Part shown: positions 42,706-52,099 of the stretch, in pieces
How positions within the stretch are numbered: position 1 is the first letter of the stretch
Layout: each line of letters opens with the position of its first letter
Assembly: GCF_030271165.1 (NCBI RefSeq)
Contig: NZ_JASSZH010000030.1
Span: forward strand, 1-64,000
DNA from: Psychromicrobium xiongbiense
Lineage (GTDB): Bacteria; Actinomycetota; Actinomycetes; Actinomycetales; Micrococcaceae
Direction: 5' to 3'
Length of the DNA stretch: 64,000 bases
Notes under the pieces: generated by a model
What the model was told of the DNA's origin: nothing
Databases searched by the model: none
The model's input: the letters and a program-made list of their open reading frames with translations, nothing else
Program-made: the position numbers and the translations under genes

Positions 42706-44049
42706 ATGTTCACCACCCGCAACCCGGGGCAGAAGAGCCCCCGGAACAGGCGTACCATCCGAACCACTGCCGGACTGCTGTCCATCCTGGCCGCCACCAC
42801 CTTGATGGCCACGGCTTGCGGAGGCGGGGCGGCTGCGCCGTCATCGAACACTCCGCCGGCCGATTCCACCGACCCTGTGACCATCAGCTTCATGGAAGCC
42901 ATGTCCTCCGGGGCGATCAAGGATTCGCTGGCCAAGATCACTAAGGACTTCACGGCAAAGTACCCAAATATCACGGTTGACCTGCAGGAACAGCCCGATT
43001 ACAGCACCCTGCAGACCAAGATCAACGCCCAGACCGCAGCCGGGACCCCGCCCACCATTGCCCAGGTCTACGGCAACTGGGCAGACGAGTTTGCGGCGTC
43101 GAAGGTGATTGTTCCGTTGGACGATTACGTCTCGCAGAGCAAGGACTACCCGAACTTCTTTGACGGGATCAAGAAGGACCTCAAGCTCTCCGACGGCAAG
43201 ACCTGGATGTGGCCCTTCAATAAATCCGTGGTGGTGCAGTACTACAACACGACCATGGTCCCTCAGGCGCCCAAGACCTGGAATGACTTCGCGACGGCCG
43301 CCAAAACCGCCTCCACCGGCAAAGTCATCGGCCTCTCGATCGACCCGGGCAGCACGAACGGGCCAGCCGGTGGCACAGCGCTGTTTGAGATCCTGGCCCA
43401 GGCCAATGGCGACACGGTCTTCGCCGATGACGGCACGCCCCAGTTCACCAAGGATGGGGTGGTCAAGGCCCTGGATTTCCTCAAGAAGATGAAGGCGGAC
43501 GGATCCCTGGCCCTGGGCAGCAACTACCCCGGGCAGGTGGCTCTGGGCGGGCAGACCGGTGCCTTCGACATCTCCTCAGTAGCCAGCTTCCAGTTCAACA
43601 AGAAGGCAGTGGGAGACAAATTTGCGATGGGCGTCGCAGCCCTGCCGTCCGGCCCCTCCGGCACGGCGAACCAGCTGGCGGGCACCAATATCGCGCTCTT
43701 CGACAAATCGACCCCGGCACAGAAGGCTGCCGCCTGGAAGTTCATGCAGTTCCTGACCTCGCCGGAGGAGATGGCGTACTGGTCCTCCACCACGGGGTAT
43801 CTGCCGGTCTCACGGACCGCCATGGATCAGCAGGCGTTCAAGGATTATGTGGCCAAGAACGCCTGGGTGGCGGATGCCACGAAGCAACTGGACTCGGCGA
43901 CCTCCCTGCCGCCTAAGTCCTGGGTGACCAAGGCCTCCGGTGCGCTCAGCCAGGCGATCCTGGACGCGATCAACAATGGGACCGACTCCAAGACAGCGCT
44001 CCAGAAGGCGCAGGACGCCGCGGCCAAGGCACAGAAGGACGCTTCCTGA
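42706..44049 (+). CDS. ABC sugar transporter substrate-binding lipoprotein
   Basis: 447-residue family 1 solute-binding protein with a basic N terminus, hydrophobic segment and lipobox-like TACGG near residue 29-33 (MATACGG). GlcV/UgpB-like features such as YGNWADEFAASKVIVPLDDY near residue 123 appear. The C terminus (about 30 residues, Ala/Lys-rich, QKAQDAAAKAQKDAS) is a short helix. Lies in an operon with two permeases and a metallo-hydrolase. Confidence 0.9.
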   Translation: MFTTRNPGQKSPRNRRTIRTTAGLLSILAATTLMATACGGGAAAPSSNTPPADSTDPVTISFMEAMSSGAIKDSLAKITKDFTAKYPNITVDLQEQPDYSTLQTKINAQTAAGTPPTIAQVYGNWADEFAASKVIVPLDDYVSQSKDYPNFFDGIKKDLKLSDGKTWMWPFNKSVVVQYYNTTMVPQAPKTWNDFATAAKTASTGKVIGLSIDPGSTNGPAGGTALFEILAQANGDTVFADDGTPQFTKDGVVKALDFLKKMKADGSLALGSNYPGQVALGGQTGAFDISSVASFQFNKKAVGDKFAMGVAALPSGPSGTANQLAGTNIALFDKSTPAQKAAAWKFMQFLTSPEEMAYWSSTTGYLPVSRTAMDQQAFKDYVAKNAWVADATKQLDSATSLPPKSWVTKASGALSQAILDAINNGTDSKTALQKAQDAAAKAQKDAS

Positions 44050-44050
44050 C

Positions 44051-45004
44051 ATGAGCACGCGCACGATGGCGACCGGCAGCGACGGGGGAGGTGAGGTGAG
44101 GGCTCGCCGCACGCTTCCTTCGACGGCGCGCAGCCTTCGCCCCGCTGCCCGGGGCCGTTCCGTGGGTCGCCGCCCCCGCCCGGCCGCGGTGCTGGGGCGC
44201 GGGGCACGCCTGCTGGTCGCCATCGTGGTCGGGTTGCTGTTCCTGCTGCCGATCGGCTGGATGGTGCTGACCAGCGTCTCCTCCGATGCGGATGTTTTCC
44301 AGTTCCCGCCGCGGCTCTGGCCGGCCTGGGATCTCTCGCACTATGTGAGTGCCTGGAAAGCAAGCCCCTGGCTGATGTACTTCGGCAACACGGTCTTCAT
44401 TGCCGCCTGCGTCATCGTGCTAGTTCTGGTGACCTCACTGCTGGCCGGTTTCGCCTTCGCGGTGATGCGATTCCGGGGGCGCAGCGCATTGTTCCTGGTG
44501 GTCATGTCCGTGATGATGGTGCCGCAGACGGTGCTACTGATCCCGAACTTTCTGATCGCTCAGCAGATCGGCTGGTATGACACGTACCTGATTCAGATTG
44601 TGCCGTGGGGAGCCTCGGTATTCGGGATTTTTCTGATCCGTCAGTTCTTCAGCACGTTGCCTACGGAATTGTTTGAAGCGGCGGAGATCGACGGCGCAGG
44701 GCCGTTCCGGATGCTGTTCTCTGTGGCGGCACCGCTGGCCGCACCATCACTGGTTCTGGTGGGGTTGAACTCCTTCATGGGGACCTGGAACTCCTTCGTC
44801 TGGCCCTACATCATGACCAAATCGGATTCCGTGCGGCCCATCGAGGTGGGACTTCAGGCCTTCTACGGGGCGGACGGTACCGACTGGACCAGCCTGTGCG
44901 CTGCGGTCTCCTTCACCACGCTGCCGGTGATCGTGGTGTTTTTGTTCCTTCAGAAATACTTTGTCAACGGTGCCTATGGCACCCAGGGGAGTGTGCGCGG
45001 ATGA
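44051..45004 (+). CDS. ABC sugar transporter permease (MalG type)
   Basis: 317-residue CUT1 permease: about 55 residues of basic, disordered N terminus, then six helices and EAA loop EAAEIDGAGPFRMLFSVAAP. Starts one base after the binding-protein stop and overlaps the metallo-hydrolase start (ATGA). Confidence 0.92.
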   Translation: MSTRTMATGSDGGGEVRARRTLPSTARSLRPAARGRSVGRRPRPAAVLGRGARLLVAIVVGLLFLLPIGWMVLTSVSSDADVFQFPPRLWPAWDLSHYVSAWKASPWLMYFGNTVFIAACVIVLVLVTSLLAGFAFAVMRFRGRSALFLVVMSVMMVPQTVLLIPNFLIAQQIGWYDTYLIQIVPWGASVFGIFLIRQFFSTLPTELFEAAEIDGAGPFRMLFSVAAPLAAPSLVLVGLNSFMGTWNSFVWPYIMTKSDSVRPIEVGLQAFYGADGTDWTSLCAAVSFTTLPVIVVFLFLQKYFVNGAYGTQGSVRG

Positions 45005-46365
45005 ATGAGTCCAGTCCGGCGGTCACCGTCGAGTTCTTCGGTGGTCTGCGGGTGATCGGTTCGTCCAAAATCATGGTGTCCACGGATTCCGCGCGGGTGC
45101 TGCTGGACATGGGGCTGGACATCCCCGGGGAGCAGGACCTCTTTCGGGATCCGGTGCAGGAACGGCCCGAGTACCGGCTCCGGGATCGGCTGGCGGTAGG
45201 CTTCGCCGCGGAACTTCCCGGCATCTACGACCCGGACCAGCTTCCGGAGGACTCGCCGCTGGCGGTGCCCGACCCGCGGCCGAGCGCCATCTTCCTCTCG
45301 CACGCCCATCTGGACCACGATGGCGCCCTGAGCTTTGTGCGGGCGGGAATCCCGGTCTATGCCCACCCGGAGACGGTGCGCCTGGAACAGTCCTTGGCCC
45401 TGGCCGGGCTGGGCGAGGCGGTGGAGCTGCGCCCGATGGATGGCGTGGTGGAGGTGGGCGATCTGCGCGTCGAGGCGATCCCCGTGGACCACGACATCCC
45501 CGGAGCCTGCGGATTTCTGGTGCACACCCCGGAAGGCACGCTGGCCTACACCGGGGACCTCAACTTCCATCGGGATGGTGCGCTGCGCTCGGAGGAATTC
45601 ATCCGGCGCGCCACCGGCGTCGGGATGCTGGTGACCGAGACCACCATGCTGAGCTTCGACATCGAGCCGGGCCATCAGCCGCGTAGCGAGGACGCAATCC
45701 TGGAGTTGCTGGCGCAGACTCTCGCGGAGGCTCCGGGGCTGGCCCTGCTGAGCATGTATGAGCGCGATGCCGAGCGGGCCCAGCGCTTCATCGACCTGGC
45801 AGCCTCCCGGGGGCGCACCCTCGTCTGGCCCGGGCAGCAGGCGGCGATGCTGGCGCATTTCGGGGTGCATGGTGCGGTGACCTGGGACGCGTCCCGGCCA
45901 CAGCGGCCCGTGCATCAGGCGGCGATCGAGCGGTTGCGGGGGGCCACCGGAACCGTGCTGCCGACGGTGAGTCTGCGCGAGGTGCGCGAGCGGCCATCGC
46001 GGTATTTGGTGCAGCCCGATGTGCGTGATGTGCCGGCGCTGCTCGATCTGCCCCGACGGTCCGGTGAGTTCCTGCCCTTTCTGCACTCGCAGGGTGAGCC
46101 GTTGGGGCCGTTCATGGCGAACTGGGCCACCTGGCTGGAATGGCTGGAGCGGCTGGGGATCAGTTTTGTCGCCGCAGGGTCTTCAGGCCACGCCACGGGG
46201 GAGGCTCTGCACAAGATGGTGATGGAGATCCATCCCGGGGTGGTGGTGCCGATCCATGGCTTCCGCCCGGAAGCGCTCGCGGTGGATGTTCCGACCTTAC
46301 TGCCGACATACGGCGCTCGTTACCGCCTCGACGGAACGGAGATACCCTCATGGGTGCGAGGATGA
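45001..46365 (+). CDS. RNase J-like metallo-beta-lactamase/beta-CASP protein
   Basis: 454-residue MBL-fold hydrolase. The metal-binding HAHLDHDG is at about residues 101-108, further ligands in VDHDIPGACGF and TGDLNFHRDG, and the C-terminal SSGHATGEALHKM plus PIHGFRPEA match the late beta-CASP motifs of RNase J. At 454 residues it lacks the C-terminal domain of RNase J (about 555). Translationally coupled to the sugar permease before it (four-base overlap), which is unexpected for an RNase; a sugar lactonase-like or other hydrolase function is possible. Confidence 0.78.
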   Translation: MNESSPAVTVEFFGGLRVIGSSKIMVSTDSARVLLDMGLDIPGEQDLFRDPVQERPEYRLRDRLAVGFAAELPGIYDPDQLPEDSPLAVPDPRPSAIFLSHAHLDHDGALSFVRAGIPVYAHPETVRLEQSLALAGLGEAVELRPMDGVVEVGDLRVEAIPVDHDIPGACGFLVHTPEGTLAYTGDLNFHRDGALRSEEFIRRATGVGMLVTETTMLSFDIEPGHQPRSEDAILELLAQTLAEAPGLALLSMYERDAERAQRFIDLAASRGRTLVWPGQQAAMLAHFGVHGAVTWDASRPQRPVHQAAIERLRGATGTVLPTVSLREVRERPSRYLVQPDVRDVPALLDLPRRSGEFLPFLHSQGEPLGPFMANWATWLEWLERLGISFVAAGSSGHATGEALHKMVMEIHPGVVVPIHGFRPEALAVDVPTLLPTYGARYRLDGTEIPSWVRG

Positions 46366-46369
46366 GCCT

Positions 46370-46996
46370 ATGAATCGGCGAATCGTGCTCTTTGTGGGCC
46401 GCCTGGGCTTCGGCTGTCTGTCGCTGGTGGCGATCAGCACGCAGTTGGTGATCCATATCCAGGATGGCTTTAATGTGGTGAATTTCTTCAGCTATTTCAC
46501 CAATCTGTCCAATATTTTTGGTGCCCTGGTGCTGCTCGTTGCGGCGTTCTACCTCATCACAGGCCGGAAGAGCACGCCAGCCGGTGACATGGTACGGGGC
46601 TGTGCCGTGGTGTGTATGGCGCTGGTGGGCATCGTGTTCACGGCTCTGCTGCGGGAGGTTGATCTGGGCTCACTCCTGCCCTGGATCAATACGGTGCTGC
46701 ACTATGTGATGCCGATCGTGGTGGTGCTCGACTGGCTGATCCAGCCGCCAGCCCGGCCGCTGGATCTGAAGAAGCTCTGGATCTGGACTCTTCCGCCCAT
46801 CGTCTATCTGGCGTATTCGCTGATCCGCGGCGCCATCCTGAACTGGTACGCCTACCCGTTCCTCAACCCGGCCCTCTCCGGCGGCTACGGCATGGTCGCA
46901 GTGACCTGCGTGGGGATCACCGTGGTCTTCCTGGTGGTGAGTCTGCTGCTGGCTGTGGTCACCAACAAGTTGCGCCCCTGGGCCCCCGCTACATAG
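46370..46996 (+). CDS. Pr6Pr family membrane protein
   Basis: 208-residue protein with six hydrophobic helices. FFSYFTNLSNIFGALVLL near residue 39 matches the Pr6Pr (FAR-17a/AIG1-like) family of unknown biochemical role. Ribosome site GAGGATGAG. It starts four bases after the MBL gene stops, so may share its message, though the link may be only positional. Confidence 0.82.
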   Translation: MNRRIVLFVGRLGFGCLSLVAISTQLVIHIQDGFNVVNFFSYFTNLSNIFGALVLLVAAFYLITGRKSTPAGDMVRGCAVVCMALVGIVFTALLREVDLGSLLPWINTVLHYVMPIVVVLDWLIQPPARPLDLKKLWIWTLPPIVYLAYSLIRGAILNWYAYPFLNPALSGGYGMVAVTCVGITVVFLVVSLLLAVVTNKLRPWAPAT

Positions 46997-47005
46997 TCCG
47001 TGCCT

Positions 47006-47052
47006 CCCTCCCAACGGTCGTGACGCTCGCGTGGTGTCGACTCCGTCGGGAG
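47006..47052. terminator. imperfect hairpin between convergent genes
   Basis: CTCCCAACGG...CCGTCGGGAG outer arms with GTGAC/GTCGAC-like inner pairs, between Pr6Pr (+) and rpiB (-). Begins CCCAAC like other intergenic hairpins in the window. Confidence 0.4.
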
Positions 47053-47071
47053 CGGCGGAGAGGGGAGGGTG

Positions 47072-47542
47072 TCAGCAGCTTCCGGTGGTCTCGAACTGAC
47101 CGATCAGGTCCACCTTGGCGGCGGAGGCGCTGCTCTCGTCGAAGTGGTACCCGAGCCATTCGCGGACCAGCCGACGTGCCAGCTCGATGCCGACCACCCG
47201 CTGACCCATGGTCAGAACCTGTGCGTTGTTGCTGAGCACGCCCCGTTCCACCGAGAAGCTGTCATGTGCGGTCACGGCCCGGATGCCCGGAACCTTGTTG
47301 GCGGCGATGGCGACGCCCAGGCCGGTGCCGCAGATCAGCAATGCACGGTCCGCCTCGCCGCGGGCCACGATCTCAGCCGCGGCGATGGCCACCGAGGGGT
47401 ACGGCGTCTGGGATACGGCGTCCACCCCCACATCCTGCACGGAGGCCACCAGCCCACTGGCCTCCAGATCCGCCTTCAGGATCTCCTTGTAGTCAAAACC
47501 TGCATCATCTGAGCCGATGACGATGCTCCATGCTTTAGCCAT
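47072..47542 (-). CDS. rpiB: RpiB/LacAB family sugar-phosphate isomerase
   Basis: 156-residue aldose-ketose isomerase. The [10 protein letters not shown] opening (residue 11) and [20 protein letters not shown] near residue 71, with the catalytic Cys, are diagnostic; [21 protein letters not shown] follows in two halves. Family members isomerise ribose 5-phosphate, allose 6-phosphate, galactose 6-phosphate or, in erythritol pathways (EryI), tetrulose 4-phosphate. Ribosome site AAGGAGG. Last gene of operon A, so a tetrose or pentose phosphate is the likely substrate. Confidence 0.9.
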   Translation of the reverse strand: MAKAWSIVIGSDDAGFDYKEILKADLEASGLVASVQDVGVDAVSQTPYPSVAIAAAEIVARGEADRALLICGTGLGVAIAANKVPGIRAVTAHDSFSVERGVLSNNAQVLTMGQRVVGIELARRLVREWLGYHFDESSASAAKVDLIGQFETTGSC

Positions 47543-47570
47543 GATGGCCTCCTTGGTCCTGTTAGTTCTG

Positions 47571-49094
47571 TTATTTCTGGATACATTCCTGTGTGAAACC
47601 GCCCAGCGCGCGTTCCACCTCGAATGACTGATCGAAAACGGGCTTGAGCGCCCCGTAAATGGTCCGATAGACGGAGAATCGTTGGGCGTAGGCCTCCATC
47701 TGCGCGTCCCTCGGGACGAAGACCTGCTCCGTGTGCGCCATCGCCGCCGCGGCAGCCTCCACCCCGCCGGGAACCAACCCGCAGTAAGCAGCAGCAAGAA
47801 TCCCGGCGCCGAGGGCGGTGGCCTCCGTGGTGGTGGATACCCGCAGCGGCCGCCCGGTGACATCGGCAAGGATTTGCAACCACCGTCCGGAGGCGGCCCC
47901 ACCGCCCATCACCACCACATCCGTGATGGGATCGGAGGCAGATTCCAGTTGCTCCAGCAGCAGCTGGGTTTCGAAGGCCAGCCCCTCCAGCACAGAACGG
48001 TAGAAATCCACCCAGTCGTGGCTCTCATTCACGCCCACAAAGGCGCCGCGGGACTTGTCATCCCAGTACGGCGTGGCCGAGCCGCTCAGGTACGGCAGGA
48101 AATACAGCCCACTGCCGTGGCAGGTCTCCAGCGCGGTGTCATACACATCGACGTCGCCCTCCACCGCGACCTGAGGGAAGGCTTTGCGGAACCAGGAGAC
48201 GGACAGCGCCCCGGTGGCGATGAACGCCTCCGTTGTCACGCCGTGCCCGAGCGGGCTGGCCAGCACACGCCATCCCCGGGACACCGCCACGGAATCGGCG
48301 TAGCAGCCCAGGGTGATCGAGGTGCCCAGGCTGAGGTAGGCCTTTCCACTGCGCACGACGCCGGCCCCCAGACCTGCGCACTGGCCGTCGCCTCCGCCAG
48401 CCACCACCGGCAGCCCGGTGGGAAGGCCGGTCAGGCGGCTGGCGTCATCGTGCACGGTACCGATCAGTTGCCCCGGGGCCACAAGCCGGGGCAACTGATT
48501 GCGACTCACGCCCACCAGCGCCAGCAACTCCTCCGACCAGTCGCCGGTGCGGACATCCATCAGCCCCATCGGGTCTGCGGAGGCGGTGCTGGTGGCGAAC
48601 TCGCCGGTCAGCCGGTAGGACAGGCAGGCGTGGACCTCGGCGATATGCGCCGTGGCGGCCATGACCTCCGGCTCGTACCGTGCCAGCCAGGCCAGCTTGT
48701 AAAAGCTGGGAGTGGTGGACGGCGGCTTCCCGGAGAGCTCGTGGACCCGCGGTGTACCCAGGCGACGGACTTCATCGCCAGAACGGGCATCCAGCCAGAG
48801 GATGGCCGGCCGTAGCGGCCGGTACTCGGCATCCAGACAGACAAAGCTCTCCCGCTGGTGCGTGATGCCGAGCGCCACCGGGGTGTGGCCCTGAGCCGCC
48901 AGCGTCTCGGTGACTTCCCGGATCGCTGCAGCGGTGGAGGCCCACCACTGAAGCGCGTCCTGCTCGTGCCAGGTGGCCTGGGGGGAGTCCCGGTCGATCG
49001 TTCTCCTGCCAATGGCCAGAACGTTGCCCTGAGCATCGAAGGCCACCGCCTTACTGCCTGTGGTGGAGGCGTCCACAGCAATGACTGCGTCCAC
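47571..49094 (-). CDS. FGGY-family carbohydrate kinase
   Basis: 507-residue two-domain sugar kinase. N-terminal phosphate loop [11 protein letters not shown] (residue 7 on), catalytic Asp region [13 protein letters not shown] near 233 and C-terminal adenosine motif [18 protein letters not shown] near 394. GTG start behind AAAGGAG. FGGY kinases act on xylulose, ribulose, glycerol, gluconate, erythritol and others. Sequence alone does not choose. Neighbours (GpsA-like dehydrogenase, RpiB) favour a polyol or ketose that becomes a phosphorylated tetrose/pentose. Confidence 0.9.
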   Translation of the reverse strand: MDAVIAVDASTTGSKAVAFDAQGNVLAIGRRTIDRDSPQATWHEQDALQWWASTAAAIREVTETLAAQGHTPVALGITHQRESFVCLDAEYRPLRPAILWLDARSGDEVRRLGTPRVHELSGKPPSTTPSFYKLAWLARYEPEVMAATAHIAEVHACLSYRLTGEFATSTASADPMGLMDVRTGDWSEELLALVGVSRNQLPRLVAPGQLIGTVHDDASRLTGLPTGLPVVAGGGDGQCAGLGAGVVRSGKAYLSLGTSITLGCYADSVAVSRGWRVLASPLGHGVTTEAFIATGALSVSWFRKAFPQVAVEGDVDVYDTALETCHGSGLYFLPYLSGSATPYWDDKSRGAFVGVNESHDWVDFYRSVLEGLAFETQLLLEQLESASDPITDVVVMGGGAASGRWLQILADVTGRPLRVSTTTEATALGAGILAAAYCGLVPGGVEAAAAAMAHTEQVFVPRDAQMEAYAQRFSVYRTIYGALKPVFDQSFEVERALGGFTQECIQK

Positions 49095-49127
49095 GAAACA
49101 CTCCTTTGTGTTGTAGTGCGAAAGGGA

Positions 49128-50177
49128 TCAGTAGGTGAGCGCCCCGGTCAGAGCCGTAAGAGGGTCGGCCTCCGCGTAGAGCACCGCCGTGATCGCCGTG
49201 AGCAGCGGAAGGGTTTCCGCGCCCAGGCCGAGTTGACGGATCAGGCCCTGGGACAGCCTGCACGCATCCAGACCTTCCACGGTGAGCCCGGCCGCAGCCA
49301 TGGCCTCCCGTGCTTCCGGGACGCTCTCTCCGGCACCCAGCCGGGAACCGAAGACCTTGTTGCGGCCGGAGAGCCCGGTCACTTCCAGGTCACCGACGCC
49401 GGCAAGGCCGTAAGCTGTCGCCTCCCGGCCGCCCATGGCCACCGAGAGGACTGACATCTCGCGGACCGCCTGTGCGAAGAAGGCGGACTTGAGATTGTGC
49501 CAGGGCTCGCCGGTGCGCTCGTGGAGTCCATCCGCAAAACCGAGCGCGATGGCGTAGACGTTCTTCAGGGGTGCGGCGATCTCCAGCCCGGTCTCGTCGT
49601 CAGAGCGCTGAATCCGATAGTCCGCGGTGGCCAGCAGGGCGGCTGCCTGGTCCAGGGCGGCGGCATCGTCCGAGGCGTACAGCGTCGCGGTGAACCGTCC
49701 CGCGGCCACCTCGTTGGCCTTGCAGGGTCCCCCGATGGACACCAGGGTCCGGCCCGGTTCGCCCAGCGCCTCCCGTGCAGCCTCGGGCATGAGCCCGATG
49801 CTGCCGTCGGGGCGGGTGTGGAAACCCTTGCTGGTGAGCATGAGCAGCTTCCCACCCCCGGGTGAGGAATCGAGGGACGAGGAAGCGAGGGACGGCGCTG
49901 CCAGCCGGGCGACGTCGTACACCCCCACCGAGGCGACCGAGATGATCACCGCATCTGCGCCATCGAGCGCTTCCGCCAGGGCTGCCGAGCGATAAAGCTT
50001 CAGGCCTTCGGGGGCGGGGACGTTTGTCCCGGGATGCGGCAGCCCGGCCTCGAGTGCATCGATCCGGAAATCATCCAGATGGGTTCCCCAGAGCCTGGTC
50101 TCGTGTCCGTTGGCGCGCAGGGGAGTGGCCAGGGCGGAGCCCATGGCGCCGGCGCCGAGAATGGTGACAGTGCTCAT
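49128..50177 (-). CDS. GpsA-like NAD(P)-dependent polyol-phosphate dehydrogenase
   Basis: 349-residue member of the glycerol-3-phosphate dehydrogenase family: Rossmann motif GAGAMGSALATPL at residue 7, GGPCKANEV near 147 (GPSFAKEV in true GpsA), LKNVYAIALGFADGL near 208 with the catalytic Lys, and GVGDLEVTGLSGRNKVFG near 263. It lies in a catabolic operon with a kinase and isomerase and differs at the substrate loop, so it probably oxidises a related phosphate (for example erythritol 4-phosphate) rather than making phospholipid precursor. ATG at 50177 overlaps the dehydrogenase stop (TGATG); a GTG at 50180 is equally possible. Confidence 0.83.
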   Translation of the reverse strand: MSTVTILGAGAMGSALATPLRANGHETRLWGTHLDDFRIDALEAGLPHPGTNVPAPEGLKLYRSAALAEALDGADAVIISVASVGVYDVARLAAPSLASSSLDSSPGGGKLLMLTSKGFHTRPDGSIGLMPEAAREALGEPGRTLVSIGGPCKANEVAAGRFTATLYASDDAAALDQAAALLATADYRIQRSDDETGLEIAAPLKNVYAIALGFADGLHERTGEPWHNLKSAFFAQAVREMSVLSVAMGGREATAYGLAGVGDLEVTGLSGRNKVFGSRLGAGESVPEAREAMAAAGLTVEGLDACRLSQGLIRQLGLGAETLPLLTAITAVLYAEADPLTALTGALTY

Positions 50178-51211
50178 CACGGCACCAACGCATATTTGCT
50201 GCCACGGCCGGCGGCCATGTCTTCGAGGCTGTCCACCAGAGCCTCCAGAGGCCGGGTTTCGCTGATCAGGGACATTCCGTCCACCTTTCCGGAGGCCAGC
50301 AGATCCACTGCGGTCTTCACGTATTTGGGGGCGTGATGGAACACGCCCTTGAGGGTGTATTCCTGGTAATGCATGGCGGAGGAGTCCACGGAGAAGGGAG
50401 CGCCCTTCGGAGTTCCACCGAACAGCACGGCGGTGCCGCCGGGGCGAAGCGCGCGGACGGCCTGCTCCCAGACCACGGGCAGGCCCACGGCTTCGATGCT
50501 GACATCGGCACCGCGTCCACCGGGGGTGAGTTCACGGATGGCGGCATCGACCTGCGCGGCGTCCAATCCGCTGATATCCACGCTTTGCTCGGCGCCGGCC
50601 AGAAGGGCCTCGCTCAGACGGAAGGCCGACTGATCCACGCTGATCACATGAGCGCCACGGAGGGTGGCGAGGCGGACGAACATGAGGCCGATCGGACCCG
50701 CGCCGTGAACGACCACGGTGTCACCGAGTCCGATGCCGCTCTCATCCATCCCGTGCACCACGGTGGCGAGGGGCTCCAGCGGCGCAGCGGCCTCGAAAGC
50801 CAGCGTGTCCGGGATGCGGTAGGTGTTCCGCTCCACGAGGGCTCGGGGGATGACGATCTCCTCGGCAAAGGCGCCGTTGAGGAACTGAAGGTTCTCGCAG
50901 AGGCTCTCCCGGTTGATGGTGCAGGCCCAGCAGTGGCCACACGGGGCCGTGTTGGCGGCCACGACGCGCATGCCGACCTCGAACTCCGTGACGCCTTCGC
51001 CCACCTCTGAGACGATGCCGGCGAACTCGTGCCCGAAGCGGGCCGGGAGCACGGGGAAGAGCTTGGGGTGCCCGCGTCGGTAGGACTTCAGGTCGGTGCC
51101 ACAGGTGGCGGCAGCCTTGACCGTGACCGCGATTTCACCGGGACCCGGCGCAACGCGGTCGACTTCTTCGATGGCCAAATGGCCCGGCCCGCGGAATATG
51201 GCGGCTCTCAT
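50177..51211 (-). CDS. zinc-dependent medium-chain alcohol/polyol dehydrogenase
   Basis: 344-residue MDR enzyme. Catalytic zinc residues are in CGTD (near residue 37), GHEFAG (near 60) and the structural-zinc cluster CGHCWACTINRESLC (near 91-105); the NAD-binding GAGPIGLMFV is near 170. Sorbitol/threonine-dehydrogenase-like. Second gene of operon A after the DeoR regulator. It would oxidise a polyol to a ketose for the FGGY kinase, or act on a parallel substrate. Confidence 0.9.
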   Translation of the reverse strand: MRAAIFRGPGHLAIEEVDRVAPGPGEIAVTVKAAATCGTDLKSYRRGHPKLFPVLPARFGHEFAGIVSEVGEGVTEFEVGMRVVAANTAPCGHCWACTINRESLCENLQFLNGAFAEEIVIPRALVERNTYRIPDTLAFEAAAPLEPLATVVHGMDESGIGLGDTVVVHGAGPIGLMFVRLATLRGAHVISVDQSAFRLSEALLAGAEQSVDISGLDAAQVDAAIRELTPGGRGADVSIEAVGLPVVWEQAVRALRPGGTAVLFGGTPKGAPFSVDSSAMHYQEYTLKGVFHHAPKYVKTAVDLLASGKVDGMSLISETRPLEALVDSLEDMAAGRGSKYALVP

Positions 51212-51244
51212 GATGCCTCTCTAGGACTCAGCCGCTGCGTGGAG

Positions 51245-52036
51245 TTACTCTTGCAGCGGCGCGACGATAACGTGTTCCGCAGAATCTTCGAGCTGGGTCA
51301 GATGCCGGGCGCTGATCCCGGAGTCCACGATCACCACATCGAATTCGTCCAGTCCGGCCTGCCGGTGCATGGCCCGTCGGGTGAACTTCGAGTGGTCGAT
51401 CAGGAGCGCCGAGCGTTCAGCCTGTTGCATCATGGCCCGCTTGGTCAGAAGTGGTCCCTGGTTGGGCTGGTAGACCGAGTCGTGCCATACCGATGCCACG
51501 GAGACGAAGGCGACGTCCATCCGTACGGATTTGACCGCCTCAATCGCCATGGCGCCGTTGAAGGACTGATATTCCGGTTCGAAGATGCCCCCGATGGCGA
51601 TCAGCCGGAGCCCGTCGATCGCCACCACATGGTCCACCGCTCGATGGAAGTTTGTCACCACGGTCAGTCCGGAACCAGGCTCCAGGCCGTCCACTACTGC
51701 CAGACCGGTGGTGCTGTCATCGATGCCGATGACAGACGCTCCGCCGGTCGATTCAAGCCATTCCAGTGCCGCTGCGGCGATGGCGCGTTTCTCGTCGATC
51801 ATGTGATGTTCACGGAACGCAACGTTACGTTCGATCTCTTCGAGCGGTGTCGCCTTGGCGCCTGAGCGGACTTTGGAGAGCAATCCTCGGTCATGAAGAT
51901 CATCAAGGTCACGATGAATGGTCATCGGCGTAACCCCGAAGTGCCCTGCGAGTTCGTCGATCCGGACGAACCCGCGTTCCAGGACAAGATCTGCAATCTC
52001 CGACCGGCGTGTGGCGCCGGTAGAGTACTTGGCCAC
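51245..52036 (-). CDS. DeoR-family transcriptional repressor
   Basis: 263 residues: N-terminal winged HTH (RIDELAGHFGVTPMTIHRDLDDLHDRGLL, quoted in halves FGVTPMTIHRDLDDLH) and a C-terminal sugar-phosphate-binding DeoRC domain with IGIDDSTTGLAV near residue 97 and SVASVW near 188. It heads operon A and diverges from the aldolase/SDR gene, with the palindrome TAACAT-N6-ATGTTA at 52071-52088 in the shared region. Induction by a phosphorylated sugar is typical of the family. Confidence 0.9.
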   Translation of the reverse strand: MAKYSTGATRRSEIADLVLERGFVRIDELAGHFGVTPMTIHRDLDDLHDRGLLSKVRSGAKATPLEEIERNVAFREHHMIDEKRAIAAAALEWLESTGGASVIGIDDSTTGLAVVDGLEPGSGLTVVTNFHRAVDHVVAIDGLRLIAIGGIFEPEYQSFNGAMAIEAVKSVRMDVAFVSVASVWHDSVYQPNQGPLLTKRAMMQQAERSALLIDHSKFTRRAMHRQAGLDEFDVVIVDSGISARHLTQLEDSAEHVIVAPLQE

Positions 52037-52070
52037 TTCTGCCCCCTTTGGTTCTGAGGTGACTCCACCA

Positions 52071-52088
52071 TAACATCAAGAAATGTTA
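52071..52088. promoter_or_regulatory. candidate DeoR operator
   Basis: TAACAT-CAAGAA-ATGTTA, a perfect six-base inverted repeat 35 bases upstream of the deoR start and 12 bases ahead of a plus-strand -35. A second, weaker symmetry CACCTGTTGACATGTG (52095-52110) overlaps that -35. Confidence 0.55.
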
Positions 52089-52099
52089 AAAGTCACCTG

